Below, piece by piece: positions 55,201 to 57,969 of a stretch of 64,000 nt of DNA. The notes beneath the pieces were generated by a model. It was not told where the DNA came from, made no database searches, and was given only the letters and a program-made list of their open reading frames with translations. The translations under genes and the position numbers were made by a program. The first letter of the stretch is position 1. Each line of letters opens with the position of its first letter. Origin of the DNA: Rugalucina vietnamica (taxonomy: Eukaryota; Mollusca; Bivalvia; Lucinida; Lucinidae); the NCBI GenBank assembly GCA_964017185.1, contig OZ024874.1, forward strand, positions 13,573,957 through 13,637,956, written 5' to 3'.

Positions 55201-57414
55201 AAACAAACAATTTGGGTTTCCAACCAGGTCTGACATAAACCGACCTACAGTCACAGAAGCAGCCTAGACACTTGAAATTTCGGATTTAAGTCGAAGAGGG
55301 ACATAACTAACAAAGGCGCTGATCAGCTGTGCAGTTTCTGCACAGGTGCAGTTTTTGTGAAATCTTTTTTCAGCTGCAGGACAACTGCCTGGCAGACTGC
55401 AAGATTTTGCTTGACAAAACCTAATCTTAAGATTTTCCAAGATAACCCAGACCTGATAAACAGTAATTTTATTTATTTATGGTCACCATAAGAGCCGCCT
55501 CATGGAAAAACCAACAATCTCCATAGGCGAAAACAAAGGCGCAGATCAGCTTCGCAGTAACTGCGAAGCTGATCAGCGTCTTTGTTTTCGCTACTCGGAT
55601 ACTACAGTTCCTCTTCTACTTATATCCGAAATTTCAAGCTTCTAGCTCTTTTCTGTAACTGTACAGGTCAATTTGTGTCGGACCTGTTCGGAAACCACAT
55701 TGTTGGTTTTCCCATGAGGTGGCTCATTTATTTATGGTCACCATAATTCTGCACTTACCCCTTTTCCTGGCTGGTGCTGGTCCTTCATGGACCTGATCTT
55801 TCAACTTATTAGCTAGATCTCTCACTGACTGACGTTTGGAGGCCTGCACTGTCTTTGGCTCCTTGGGTTCTACCTTTTCTTCTTTCTTTATCACCTAACA
55901 TAAAACAGACATTACGAAAACTTGCCCATGCAATTTTCACAGATTTTCTTCAGCTGTAAAAACTGAAAAATTTTATTGGAAAAAAATAATTGATATTTTT
56001 AACATTTTTGCTCAAAATATTGATTGTGGGTACGTGTTATAAACGCCTCGCCGAAGCGGTTCTAACGAGTACCCACAATCTATGTTTTGGATTAAAAATA
56101 AGAAATATACGTATACCCCTTCTCATCGCAGTTTTGCTATATAAAAGTGGGTTTAAGCGGGGTATACATTTCATGGACATTTTCCTGATAGAGAAGCAAA
56201 CTGAAACATCGCAGATCCTGATTATTTCAAGCCATGATGCGAAAAATCCAACCAGGTCCTACATAAACTGGTCTTTGCAGTCTCAGAAAAAGGCTAGAAG
56301 CTTGAAATTTTGGGTTTAAGTTGAAGGGGAATTTCACTATCCATGTAGCGAAAACAAAGGCGCTGAGCAGCTGTGCACTTAATGCACAGCTGATCTGCGC
56401 CTTTGTTTTCGCATAGACAAAAATCGGGTTTTTGCATGATGCAGCTTATTTAAAACTGCCAGAGGTTTAAATCATTGTAAGGTATTACATCAAAGAAGAC
56501 AACATGTTTTGTTTTTAATGTACAAATGTGCCAAGTTCAGAAACTTACAGTTTACTTGAGCCGTGATGCGAGAAAACCGGTCTTCAAGATTTCCGACCAT
56601 GTTTGACATAAACTGGCCTGTGCATTCACAGAAGGAGGCTAGGAGCTTAAACTTTTGGATTTAGGTAGTAGTTTGCTACTTTGTTTTCGCAAAGGTAAAA
56701 AGCCGGTTTTCTCATGACGCGGCTCACTCGCACCCATGGCCATTCCTTAGCTTGAGAGACAATGAGACATGTATAAATGTTACTTTTACATTATTCTTTA
56801 TATATGTGTTCAGCATTCATTATTTCTGGTAATGTGAATGCATCTTCATACTTAAGCAAAACAATTCAGTCTCTGACCAAAAAAATTAATTGAGCCACGT
56901 CATGAGAAAATCGGATTTTTGCCTTGGCGAAAACAAAGGCACAGATTAGCTTCGCAGTAACTGCGAAGCTGATCAGCGCCTTTGTTTTCCCTTCATGGAT
57001 AGTACAATTCTTCTTCTTTCTAAATCCAAAATTATCAGCCTCTAGCCTTCTTCTGTGATTGAACAAGCCAGTTTGTGTCGTACCTCATCCGAAACCCTGA
57101 TGACTGGTTTTCTCGCGTCGCGGCTCAATTTATTGTTTCATCTCAAGACATACATGAGACATTTCATGTATCTATATCAAACTATATCTCAAGAGAGGCA
57201 TTTGTCAAATTTTCCATGTTGATCAAGGGTTCACATGAGAAATAAAGCTTACCTACCTTTACAAAGTTATCGGGAAACATCCCCTTTTTCCCATTCAGTT
57301 CCCCCTCCCACCATCCACCCTCCGACATGACAACATTCTTGATGATGTCACCGACGTTGATTGACAGCTCGTCAGCCTGTTCAGCATCATACTTGAACTC
57401 TACCTCCACCTCAA
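10835..57414 (-). CDS. SH3KBP1/CD2AP-like: CIN85/CD2AP-type SH3 adaptor gene (partial, 11 exons seen)
   Basis: This is a multi-exon gene for an endocytic and actin adaptor. In the known family, three SH3 domains bind PxxxPR ligands such as Cbl, a proline-rich middle recruits other SH3 proteins, a CPI motif binds actin capping protein, and a C-terminal coiled coil oligomerises. The sequence shows SH3-A, SH3-B and SH3-C in order, lysine-rich linkers, two proline-rich exons and a CPI motif, about 420 residues in all. Every junction agrees in phase: exon 1/2 phase 0, 2/3 phase 1, 3/4 phase 0, 4/5 phase 1, 5/6 phase 0, 6/7 phase 1, 7/8 and 8/9 phase 0, 9/10 and 10/11 phase 1. The initiator exon and the coiled coil are missing from what I can find. 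Introns are filled with transposons. A 5-kb open exon sits in the exon 6 to exon 7 intron. CIN85 and CD2AP cannot be told apart here; a single ancestral invertebrate gene is likely. Confidence 0.93.
10954..11097 (+). mobile_element. MITE family M3, left part, split by the 7.5-kb element
   Basis: The M3 block GTATACAGGGGTGTAC and ACATAGATTGTGGGTAC are present. The right part of the same copy resumes at 18,618 with TTTTCAATTTTTACAGCC and the terminal GGCCAAGTTTTTGTGATG. Confidence 0.7.
12000..12535 (-). mobile_element. Diverged family A unit, reversed
   Basis: On the minus strand this carries the family A phrases CATGCCAAGGTTCGTCAACC, ATATATAGGCATGGCTGCC and the CCCCGGGGTGGGGGCAGATG block, heavily diverged. 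Confidence 0.6.
12893..13140 (+). repeat. Dispersed repeat family C
   Basis: The block from TTTATGTCTTGGTGTTTAAA through CTGTTGGCGCCTTATG, GAGTGGCCACCTACTGGGAA and TTTTTGGAGTGGGAA recurs at 61,846-62,045 (plus), 27,411-27,570 (plus, partial) and 30,200-30,410 (minus). No clear ends or protein. Confidence 0.7.
13385..13692 (+). repeat. Tandem family D, first unit (left part)
   Basis: A unit of about 390 bp beginning AAAACTGAGATCCTTTAAG and containing CGGCTACTTAAGCCTCTTCAG and CTCAAAGGACCAAAAGG. It is split after 13,692 by composite element A and resumes at 16,357. Further units follow at 16,437 and 17,743. Confidence 0.75.
13693..16356 (+). mobile_element. Composite tandem-core element, family A, full length
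   Basis: It begins ACCAGAGGACCAATGGTCCT followed by CGCTCACCTGAG, the inverse of its 3' hairpin arm CTCAGGTGAGC. Four units of about 460 bp lie between 14,550 and 16,250, then a GGAC microsatellite (16,259-16,300), then hairpin 16,320-16,355. The unoccupied site is visible in the next D unit at 17,660-17,690, so both boundaries are fixed to within a few bases. It is interrupted by a TTAA element at 13,776-14,438. Confidence 0.82.
13776..14438. mobile_element. GC-rich MITE flanked by TTAA
   Basis: Inverted ends AGCAGTCACAC...GTGTGACTGCT with TTAA on each side (13,772-13,775 and 14,439-14,442). The first about 100 bp is partly repeated just inside (13,887 on). The interior is rich in CGCGCG and ACGC, unlike the AT-rich surroundings. 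Confidence 0.7.
16357..16516 (+). repeat. Family D, end of first unit and start of second
   Basis: This is the continuation of the unit left at 13,692 (ATAATCTGCACTATGGATTA), then the start of the next unit at about 16,437, which is interrupted at TTAA (16,517). Confidence 0.75.
16521..17465. mobile_element. 945-bp TTAA element
   Basis: Inverted ends GGATGTTCGCTGC and GCAGCGAACATCC, with TTAA target duplications at 16,517-16,520 and 17,466-17,469. The empty site GGCTACTTAAGCCTC is present at about 13,470 and 17,755. The TTAA target suggests a piggyBac or Kolobok relative. No transposase frame. Confidence 0.88.
17466..17840 (+). repeat. Family D, second unit remainder and third unit
   Basis: CCTCTTCAGTGACACTACAG through GGACCAAAAGGAAAATATAA, then a third partial unit from about 17,743. 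Confidence 0.75.
18618..18692 (+). mobile_element. MITE family M3, right part of the split copy
   Basis: Continues the copy begun at 10,954. It ends TGCATGGCCAAGTTTTTGTG. Confidence 0.7.
18693..19460. other. Intron stretch without recognised feature
   Basis: Low-copy-looking sequence. Short frames only, with no splice-supported exon and no inverted ends. Confidence 0.35.
19461..19694 (+). mobile_element. MITE family M1
   Basis: 4-bp target duplication ATAT. Perfect hairpin of the TTCGCAG/CTGCGAA type. Its right end is 30 nt from the exon 10 donor. Confidence 0.85.
19725..19856 (-). CDS. SH3KBP1/CD2AP-like: Adaptor exon 10: second proline-rich segment
   Basis: This 132-nt exon follows acceptor TCTATTTCAG and ends at donor GTAACA. 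It encodes [20 protein letters not shown], then [12 protein letters not shown] and [11 protein letters not shown]. Both ends are phase 1 and both split codons become GAA (Glu). FPPPP is another candidate EVH1 or SH3 ligand. An M1 transposon ends 30 nt beyond the donor, at 19,694. Confidence 0.9.
20033..21293 (+). mobile_element. Composite tandem-core element, about 152-bp units
   Basis: The 5' ATACCCCGCCAC is the inverse of the 3' hairpin arm GTGGCGGGGTAT (21,279-21,290). Seven or so units each carry CTCAAGATAGAGCCCGGAAA and GGGCCATAACTCTGTAC. A GGAC microsatellite (21,171-21,226) precedes the hairpin. Units are clearly related to the 151-bp units at 6,900-8,880. Confidence 0.85.
21325..21430 (-). 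CDS. SH3KBP1/CD2AP-like: Adaptor exon 9: proline-rich segment
   Basis: This 106-nt exon follows acceptor TCTCTTTTTAG and ends at donor GTAAAA. It encodes [20 protein letters not shown], then [15 protein letters not shown]. The polyproline run KPPPP suits SH3 or EVH1/profilin-type ligands, as expected of the middle region of this family. It ends in phase 1. A composite repeat element ends about 31 nt beyond the donor. Confidence 0.9.
21966..22189 (-). mobile_element. MITE family M1
   Basis: 4-bp duplication ATTT. The central hairpin is shortened to GCAGTTACTGC with flanking arms. Confidence 0.75.
22664..23574. repeat. Eight AGGTCAnnnTGACCT palindromes at exact 128-bp spacing
   Basis: Palindromes start at 22,664, 22,792, 22,920, 23,048, 23,176, 23,304, 23,432 and 23,560. 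Seven have both half-sites perfect, and the third has one mismatch (TGACCC). Spacers are CAC, TAG, CAG, TAT, then CAG four times. Most units also contain GGGTCA-A-AGGTCT, a DR1-like direct repeat. Confidence 0.95.
23810..24480 (+). repeat. Tandem array of about 176-bp units
   Basis: Each unit has TTCTAGATTTTAACCTC, AGCCCCACCCCCTGGC and GATGCCATGGAATGAAA. Four units, diverging. Confidence 0.75.
24783..24993 (+). mobile_element. MITE family M1
   Basis: Flanks share ATTTAT. Perfect hairpin of the TGTGCAG/CTGCACA type. Confidence 0.82.
25208..25533. mobile_element. MITE with 47-bp inverted ends, TTA target
   Basis: Ends TGCACCAGTCATTTGTAACC...GGTTACAAATGACTGGTGCA. TTA on both sides (25,205-25,207 and 25,534-25,536), as in PIF/Harbinger elements. 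A diverged relative is at 25,594-25,774. Confidence 0.75.
25594..25774. mobile_element. Second, diverged copy of the TGCACCAGTCATTT MITE
   Basis: Ends TGTACCAGTCATTT and AAATGACTGGTGCA. Contains a poly-G run near 25,744-25,755. Confidence 0.6.
26064..26990 (+). mobile_element. MITE family M3, interrupted by a TTAA element
   Basis: The M3 left part (26,064-26,335) has partly duplicated GTGGGTACT/AGAACCGC blocks. It is interrupted at TTAA and resumes at 26,855 with GTGTACCCACAATCTATG. Confidence 0.65.
26340..26854. mobile_element. 515-bp TTAA element
   Basis: Inverted ends CCTTTAGCATGCTG and CAGCATGCTAAAGG with TTAA duplications at 26,336-26,339 and 26,855-26,858. The phrase GGCGACTGCGGTCGAC occurs twice near the left end. 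Confidence 0.88.
27028..27263 (+). mobile_element. MITE family M1
   Basis: 4-bp duplication ATAT. Perfect hairpin of the TGTGCAG/CTGCACA type. Confidence 0.82.
27333..27371 (-). CDS. SH3KBP1/CD2AP-like: Adaptor exon 8: 39-nt micro-exon
   Basis: This exon follows acceptor TTTATTTCAG and ends at donor GTATGT. It encodes [13 protein letters not shown], with both ends in phase 0, exactly as required between exon 7 (ends phase 0) and exon 9 (starts phase 0). Because both ends are in phase 0 it could be skipped without changing the frame. Its small size makes it less certain than its neighbours. Confidence 0.75.
27578..27811 (-). mobile_element. MITE family M1
   Basis: 4-bp duplication ATTT. Hairpin of the TTCGCGG/CCGCGAA type with one mismatch (GTCGCGG). 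Confidence 0.83.
27903..28175 (-). mobile_element. tRNA-derived SINE with A-rich tail and 12-bp target duplication
   Basis: On the minus strand the head reads GTGGCCGAGTGGTTAAGG (box A) and TGGGTTCGCGCC (box B), resembling a class II tRNA. The body has CCGGGTACTCCGG and AAAGGGACGTAAAACTG, and a long A-rich tail. GGAGTGATTTTA flanks it at 27,891-27,902 and 28,176-28,187. Confidence 0.88.
28188..29640. other. Intron stretch without recognised feature
   Basis: AT-rich, low-copy-looking intron sequence between exons 7 and 8. No splice-supported exon or element ends were seen. Confidence 0.4.
29655..29848 (-). CDS. SH3KBP1/CD2AP-like: Adaptor exon 7: SH3-C domain
   Basis: This 194-nt exon follows acceptor TTATTACAG and ends at donor GTAATA. 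It encodes [20 protein letters not shown], then [19 protein letters not shown], and [20 protein letters not shown]. It is a complete SH3 domain with RYSYAAE, the acidic RT loop, the tryptophan pair and FPNNFV. It joins exon 6 in phase 1 through a glutamate codon. A second acceptor at 30,011 would extend the exon to 30,010 in the same frame (see the half-domain duplicate). Confidence 0.95.
29886..30010 (-). CDS. SH3KBP1/CD2AP-like: Duplicated 5' half of SH3-C with its own splice acceptor
   Basis: This segment repeats the start of exon 7 at an offset of 162 bp (54 codons). It has acceptor CTCATTACAG and encodes [20 protein letters not shown], then [18 protein letters not shown]. Similarity stops before the GWW half. 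Most nucleotide differences from exon 7 are synonymous (about ten codons against about five). The frame stays open through a hydrophobic stretch ([13 protein letters not shown]) into exon 7, so use of the upstream acceptor would insert 54 residues without a frameshift. It may be an alternative 5' extension, a relic of a duplicated SH3 domain, or a dead copy. Confidence 0.6.
30200..30410 (-). repeat. Dispersed repeat family C, reversed
   Basis: On the minus strand it carries GGGTAACTGAGTGG and TTTTTGGAGTGGGAA like the copy at 12,893. It lies about 190 bp upstream of the SH3-C half-domain duplicate. Confidence 0.65.
30848..31066 (-). mobile_element. MITE family M1, degenerate
   Basis: Ends GACACCTTGTGG and TCATGATGCGGCAC. 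Hairpin arms are decayed on one side. Confidence 0.65.
31953..32458 (+). mobile_element. MULE-like mini-element carrying a FLYWCH-type zinc finger
   Basis: A 9-bp duplication TTAGGAATA flanks it (31,944-31,952 and 32,459-32,467). Weak inverted ends read GGCCGCATATCAAATGCACG against CGGCAGTTTACGAATGCGCG. From the ATG at 32,120 the frame has [18 protein letters not shown], then [20 protein letters not shown], resembling a FLYWCH finger (second Cys in KKCKGRLRT, with Leu in place of the usual Trp before RC). The His-containing end is reached only by a frame change near 32,290. FLYWCH fingers and 9-bp duplications are both typical of Mutator-like elements. Confidence 0.6.
32510..32934. other. Intron stretch without recognised feature
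   Basis: AT-rich sequence with no supported gene or element. Confidence 0.35.
32935..33146 (-). mobile_element. MITE family M1
   Basis: Starts GAGCCCCGACACAAG. The hairpin has lost its centre, leaving CTGATCAGCTGATCTG. Right end decayed. Confidence 0.7.
33190..33890. other. Two SINE remnants and an M1 fragment
   Basis: SINE-body remnants (minus) lie at about 33,190-33,335 and 33,715-33,890. A short M1-like AAAACAAAGGTGCAGAT fragment lies near 33,394. All are too diverged to bound well. Confidence 0.4.
33891..35371. other. Intron stretch without recognised feature
   Basis: AT-rich sequence. Open frames are short and lack splice support. Confidence 0.4.
35372..35622 (+). mobile_element. MITE family M3
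   Basis: Ends TCACGAAAACATGTCCATG and CATGGGCAAGTTTTTGAAATG, with central GAACCGCCTC/GAGGC hairpin and inverted GATTGTGGGTAC/GTACCCACAATC. Confidence 0.78.
35655..35718 (+). repeat. 21-bp minisatellite, three copies
   Basis: AGCTACATGCCAAGTAACATC is repeated about three times with the first copy slightly diverged. Confidence 0.85.
35938..36403 (-). mobile_element. MITE family M1 containing an M2 insertion
   Basis: The left end GAGCCTTGGCATGAGAAAACC is followed by an M2 element, then the M1 body resumes at TCTGACACAAACC and ends GAGGCTGCTC. Confidence 0.7.
35962..36210. mobile_element. MITE family M2, intact
   Basis: Inverted ends CCAGGTCCCGAGGTTATAAA and TTTATAACCTCGGGGCCAGG. A central palindrome surrounds GCCAACAATTGTTGGC at about 36,040-36,056. 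Confidence 0.8.
36069..37288 (+). repeat. 610-bp direct tandem duplication
   Basis: 36,069-36,678 is repeated at 36,679-37,288 with an offset of exactly 610 bp and almost no differences (for example GCTATGTAG against GCTATATAG). It includes half of an M2 and most of an M1, and ends about 275 bp short of the giant exon stop codon. Either very recent or an assembly artefact. Confidence 0.95.
37365..37370 (-). promoter_or_regulatory. Polyadenylation signal AATAAA after the giant exon
   Basis: A canonical AATAAA on the minus strand lies 193 nt downstream of the TGA at 37,563. The intervening sequence is AT-rich and lacks a good GT donor near the stop. This supports the giant exon being terminal, with a 3' UTR of about 200-220 nt. 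Confidence 0.55.
37563..42553 (-). CDS. Giant terminal exon, 1,662 full codons, unrecognised disordered scaffold-like protein
   Basis: The reading frame is open from acceptor CATGTTTAG at 42,554 to a TGA at 37,563. The first in-frame ATG lies about 100 codons in, so the N-terminus must come from an upstream exon. Residues are counted from the first full codon. The start is [21 protein letters not shown] duplicated SKSGPPTL leads into a proline-rich stretch near 257-296. RKSVTF (about 370-375) fits the PP1 RVxF docking pattern. [12 protein letters not shown] (about 510), [13 protein letters not shown] (about 539) and [13 protein letters not shown] (about 1,331) repeat one amphipathic pattern. 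[10 protein letters not shown] (about 821-830) resembles a nuclear localisation signal. The rest is rich in Ser, Asp and Glu and looks disordered. I recognise no domain. Its start phase matches the exon 6 donor of the surrounding adaptor gene on the same strand, so it may be an alternative last exon; a nested gene with its own 5' exons is the alternative. Confidence 0.85.
42610..42842 (-). mobile_element. MITE family M1
   Basis: Starts GAGCCCCGTCGTGAG and ends GTGACAAGGCTC. Hairpin reduced. It lies 57 nt upstream of the giant exon acceptor. Confidence 0.75.
43171..44386 (+). mobile_element. Composite tandem-core element, about 318-bp units
   Basis: The 5' TATGCCCCCAAC (43,200) is the inverse of the 3' hairpin arm GTTGGGGGCATA (44,373-44,384). 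Three units carry AAATTTGACGGA, GGCTCTAGCTCAAATAC and GGGGCATAACTC. An AC microsatellite (44,290-44,335) precedes the hairpin. Confidence 0.83.
44389..44548 (+). mobile_element. MITE family M1, internally deleted
   Basis: Starts GAGTCACCCCATAAG directly after the composite element. The body between the hairpin and the GTACAGGCC block is missing. Confidence 0.65.
44669..44903 (-). mobile_element. MITE family M1
   Basis: 4-bp duplication ATAT. Hairpin of the TGTGCAG/CTGCACA type with one mismatch. Confidence 0.83.
45136..45187 (-). CDS. SH3KBP1/CD2AP-like: Adaptor exon 6: short linker, possible branch point for two C-termini
   Basis: This 52-nt exon follows acceptor TTTATTTTACAG and ends at donor GTTAGT. 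It encodes [17 protein letters not shown] plus one base, G. That G completes GAG (Glu) if spliced to the SH3-C exon, or GCT (Ala) if spliced to the 5-kb exon at 42,553. Both continuations are open. An M1 transposon ends 18 nt upstream of the acceptor, so the branch point probably lies in or at the edge of the transposon. Confidence 0.88.
45206..45426 (-). mobile_element. MITE family M1 beside the exon 6 acceptor
   Basis: 4-bp duplication ATAC. Its edge is 18 nt from the exon 6 acceptor. Confidence 0.83.
46165..46227. repeat. Poly-T tract, about 60 bp
   Basis: A near-pure T run. Its length is unlikely to be exact in an assembly. Confidence 0.9.
46677..47014. mobile_element. 340-bp MITE with about 35-bp inverted ends
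   Basis: TAGCTCGGCAAATGGGTCAC...GTGACCCATTTGCCGAGCTTTA, with the inverted match extending through TGTATGGGCG. Flanks begin and end with TA, as for Tc1/mariner-type MITEs. Confidence 0.75.
47095..47245 (+). mobile_element. tRNA-derived SINE
   Basis: Head TGATAGCGAAATGATTAGAG and box-B-like GGGTTGGATCCC, with tail GTTAAAAATGGTACCA shared with 1,795-1,920. Confidence 0.65.
47260..49600. other. Stretch without recognised gene
   Basis: It contains part of an inverted pair with 46,055-46,140 (TTTCTCAGGCC block, second member near 48,660-48,700). A segment at 49,000-49,280 is open in three frames. No domain was recognised. Confidence 0.35.
49630..50095 (+). pseudogene. LINE reverse-transcriptase C-terminal fragment, frameshifted
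   Basis: The first frame encodes [20 protein letters not shown], then [20 protein letters not shown], typical of the C-terminal thumb region of Jockey/CR1/L2-like LINE reverse transcriptases. Near 49,775 the homology moves to the next frame, with [20 protein letters not shown] and [18 protein letters not shown]. The catalytic core is absent. Dead 3' fragment. Confidence 0.8.
50209..50373. mobile_element. Short hAT-like MITE
   Basis: Ends CAGTGGCGGATTTAG and CATCCGCCTCTG form an imperfect inverted repeat of CAGNGGCGGA type, with inverted GGGGGTTC/GAACCCCC blocks inside. A clean 8-bp duplication was not found. Confidence 0.5.
50750..52590. other. Intron stretch without recognised feature
   Basis: Low-copy-looking sequence between exons 5 and 6. 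Short frames only. Confidence 0.35.
52600..52708 (+). mobile_element. MITE family M2, right half only
   Basis: AATTTTGGCTATTTCAACAT through GCTCAGCTGAGCTGAGC to TTTTATAACTTTGAGGCCTGG. The left half is missing. Confidence 0.65.
52873..53090 (+). mobile_element. MITE family M1, diverged
   Basis: Hairpin partly decayed (CTGTGCAGAAATTGTACAG). The body CACAGATAGTACAATTC and the right end GACCAGTTTTCTC are recognisable. Confidence 0.7.
53128..53270 (-). CDS. SH3KBP1/CD2AP-like: Adaptor exon 5: linker after SH3-B
   Basis: This 143-nt exon follows acceptor TTGATTTCAG and ends at donor GTGAGC. It encodes [20 protein letters not shown], then [19 protein letters not shown] and PKKPVAAEK. The segment [19 protein letters not shown] matches in character the conserved short motif after the second SH3 of this family. 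It joins exon 6 in phase 0. Confidence 0.92.
53333..53455 (-). mobile_element. MITE family M3, partial
   Basis: ACCAAAACACACCCATGCAA through GCTCAAAACTTTGATTATTGG and GAACTGCCTCAGC. The left half of the family (as oriented) is missing. Confidence 0.55.
53543..53645 (-). CDS. SH3KBP1/CD2AP-like: Adaptor exon 4: C-terminal half of SH3-B
   Basis: This 103-nt exon follows acceptor TGTCTTCAG and ends at donor GTTAGT. It encodes [20 protein letters not shown], then [14 protein letters not shown]. It completes SH3-B with the tryptophan pair and the FPSNFV helix. SH3-B is split by an intron just before GWW, whereas SH3-A and SH3-C are each intact in one exon. It ends in phase 1 and completes a glutamate codon with exon 5. 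Confidence 0.95.
54043..54137 (-). CDS. SH3KBP1/CD2AP-like: Adaptor exon 3: N-terminal half of SH3-B
   Basis: This 95-nt exon follows acceptor CCATTACAG and ends at donor GTAAAT. It encodes [20 protein letters not shown], then [11 protein letters not shown]. This is the first half of an SH3 domain: the ALYDY-type strand VLYSYEP, the acidic RT loop ENDDEI, and the strand before the n-Src loop. It joins exon 4 in phase 0. A composite repeat element begins 15 nt upstream of the acceptor, at 54,153. Confidence 0.94.
54153..54847 (+). mobile_element. Short composite element, 151-bp family
   Basis: Shares the start ATTGTCAGAG...CTATAGCCCCGCTTCT and the end GCGGGGCTATAA with 6,801-9,022, with only about four core units and a short GGAAGGAC tract. 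Its left edge is 15 nt from the exon 3 acceptor. Confidence 0.85.
54870..55075 (-). mobile_element. MITE family M1
   Basis: Duplication ATAT. Central hairpin deleted. Confidence 0.72.
55185..55385 (-). mobile_element. MITE family M1, right end lost
   Basis: Left end GAGCCTTTGCATGAG. It breaks off after the hairpin region. Confidence 0.65.
55492..55725 (+). mobile_element. MITE family M1 flanked by a 21-bp direct repeat
   Basis: Perfect hairpin of the TTCGCAG/CTGCGAA type. The flanks share an identical 21-bp sequence, ATTTATTTATGGTCACCATA plus A, at 55,471-55,491 and 55,726-55,746. Confidence 0.85.
55759..55894 (-). CDS. SH3KBP1/CD2AP-like: Adaptor exon 2: linker between SH3-A and SH3-B
   Basis: This 136-nt exon follows acceptor TTATGTTAG and ends at donor GTAAGT. 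It encodes a charged linker beginning [14 protein letters not shown], then [15 protein letters not shown], and ending PARKR. It joins SH3-A in phase 0, continuing NFVK into VIKKEE, as in vertebrate CIN85/CD2AP where a lysine-rich stretch follows the first SH3. It ends in phase 1 and completes a valine codon with exon 3. Mobile elements sit 16 nt upstream of the acceptor (M3 copy at 55,911) and 33 nt beyond the donor (M1 copy ending at 55,725). Confidence 0.92.
55911..56190 (-). mobile_element. MITE family M3
   Basis: Ends ATTACGAAAACTTGCCCATG and GGACATTTTCCTGAT. Central hairpin AACGCCTCGCCGAAGCGGTT. Its edge is 16 nt from the exon 2 acceptor. Confidence 0.75.
56230..56449 (-). mobile_element. 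MITE family M1
   Basis: Left end AAGCCATGATGCG, right end TGCATGATGCAGCTT. Hairpin close to the TGTGCAG type with a changed loop (CACTTAATG). Confidence 0.75.
56558..56725 (-). mobile_element. MITE family M1, hairpin deleted
   Basis: Good ends GAGCCGTGATGCGAG and CATGACGCGGCTC. Flanks ACTT and ACTC. The centre is deleted. Confidence 0.75.
56892..57126 (+). mobile_element. MITE family M1
   Basis: 4-bp duplication AATT. Perfect hairpin of the TTCGCAG/CTGCGAA type. Confidence 0.85.
57257..57414 (-). CDS. SH3KBP1/CD2AP-like: Adaptor exon 1 of those seen: SH3-A domain
   Basis: This 158-nt exon follows acceptor TAATTTTAG and ends at donor GTAGGT. It encodes one whole SH3 domain: the ALYDY-like strand reads VEFKYDA, then [12 protein letters not shown], the tryptophan pair [13 protein letters not shown], and the 3-10 helix MFPDNFVK. 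The WW pair, the P of FPDN and the terminal NFV are the usual ligand-groove residues. It starts in phase 1, so one base comes from an upstream exon. In the vertebrate genes the SH3-A exon is preceded by an exon ending in ATG plus G, which would give Met-Val here. That exon was not found. Confidence 0.95.
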
Positions 57415-57861
57415 CTAAAATTAGTAAAAGGTAATACAAGTTCATTTTTTGCTTCACCCATAATTATAAATACCGGTAATTATGACTTTCAGAATATCAA
57501 ACTGGTCTTCGGCGTCTCTGTTTACATGGCGATTTGTGCTTTTTATTTCCTGGTTTTCGTCTCACAAGAAATGGTGGCTGGTCACCTTCAACACTGATGG
57601 CGCAAAACTTGCTTTTTATGAATAACGAGACATTTTCTAGATTCCGGGAAAGTTTAAACTGGTACTGGTACTCGCTTTCACTTTCCAACGAGTTGATGAT
57701 GTGTATTATGGCAGTTGGGATAACACTGGATAGTTTTTCCATTGTTATTTCCAGTAATTTCCACCTCAATTTCCACCATGGTGGTGCACCATCTTGGAGT
57801 CCCAGGGTGCTATAAAGAGCAATAGGGTGATGCGCCCTACCAAATTACTGTAGCTCACCTG

Positions 57862-57969
57862 AGAGATTTGGTCAATGTAAGCTGAAGTCAGATGATGGTA
57901 GATTTGGTCAATGTGAGCTGAAGTCAGATGATGGTAGATTTGGTCAATGTGAGCTGAAGTCAGATGATG
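57862..57969 (+). repeat. 36-bp minisatellite, three copies
   Basis: Units begin GATTTGGTCAATGTNAGCTG and end CAGATGATGGTA. Near-identical. Confidence 0.92.

Noticed and set aside
57455..57461. ATGG followed by GTGAAG as the missing initiator exon of the adaptor gene.
   Set aside because: It would supply Met plus the right phase, but the intron to the SH3-A exon would be only 43 nt, and no upstream support is visible. Left unassigned.
57750..57780. Minus-strand ATGGTGGAAATTGAGGTGG resembling the Met-Val-Glu start of the family.
   Set aside because: The only GT splits it in phase 0, while the SH3-A exon needs phase 1. The following frame does not continue as SH3.
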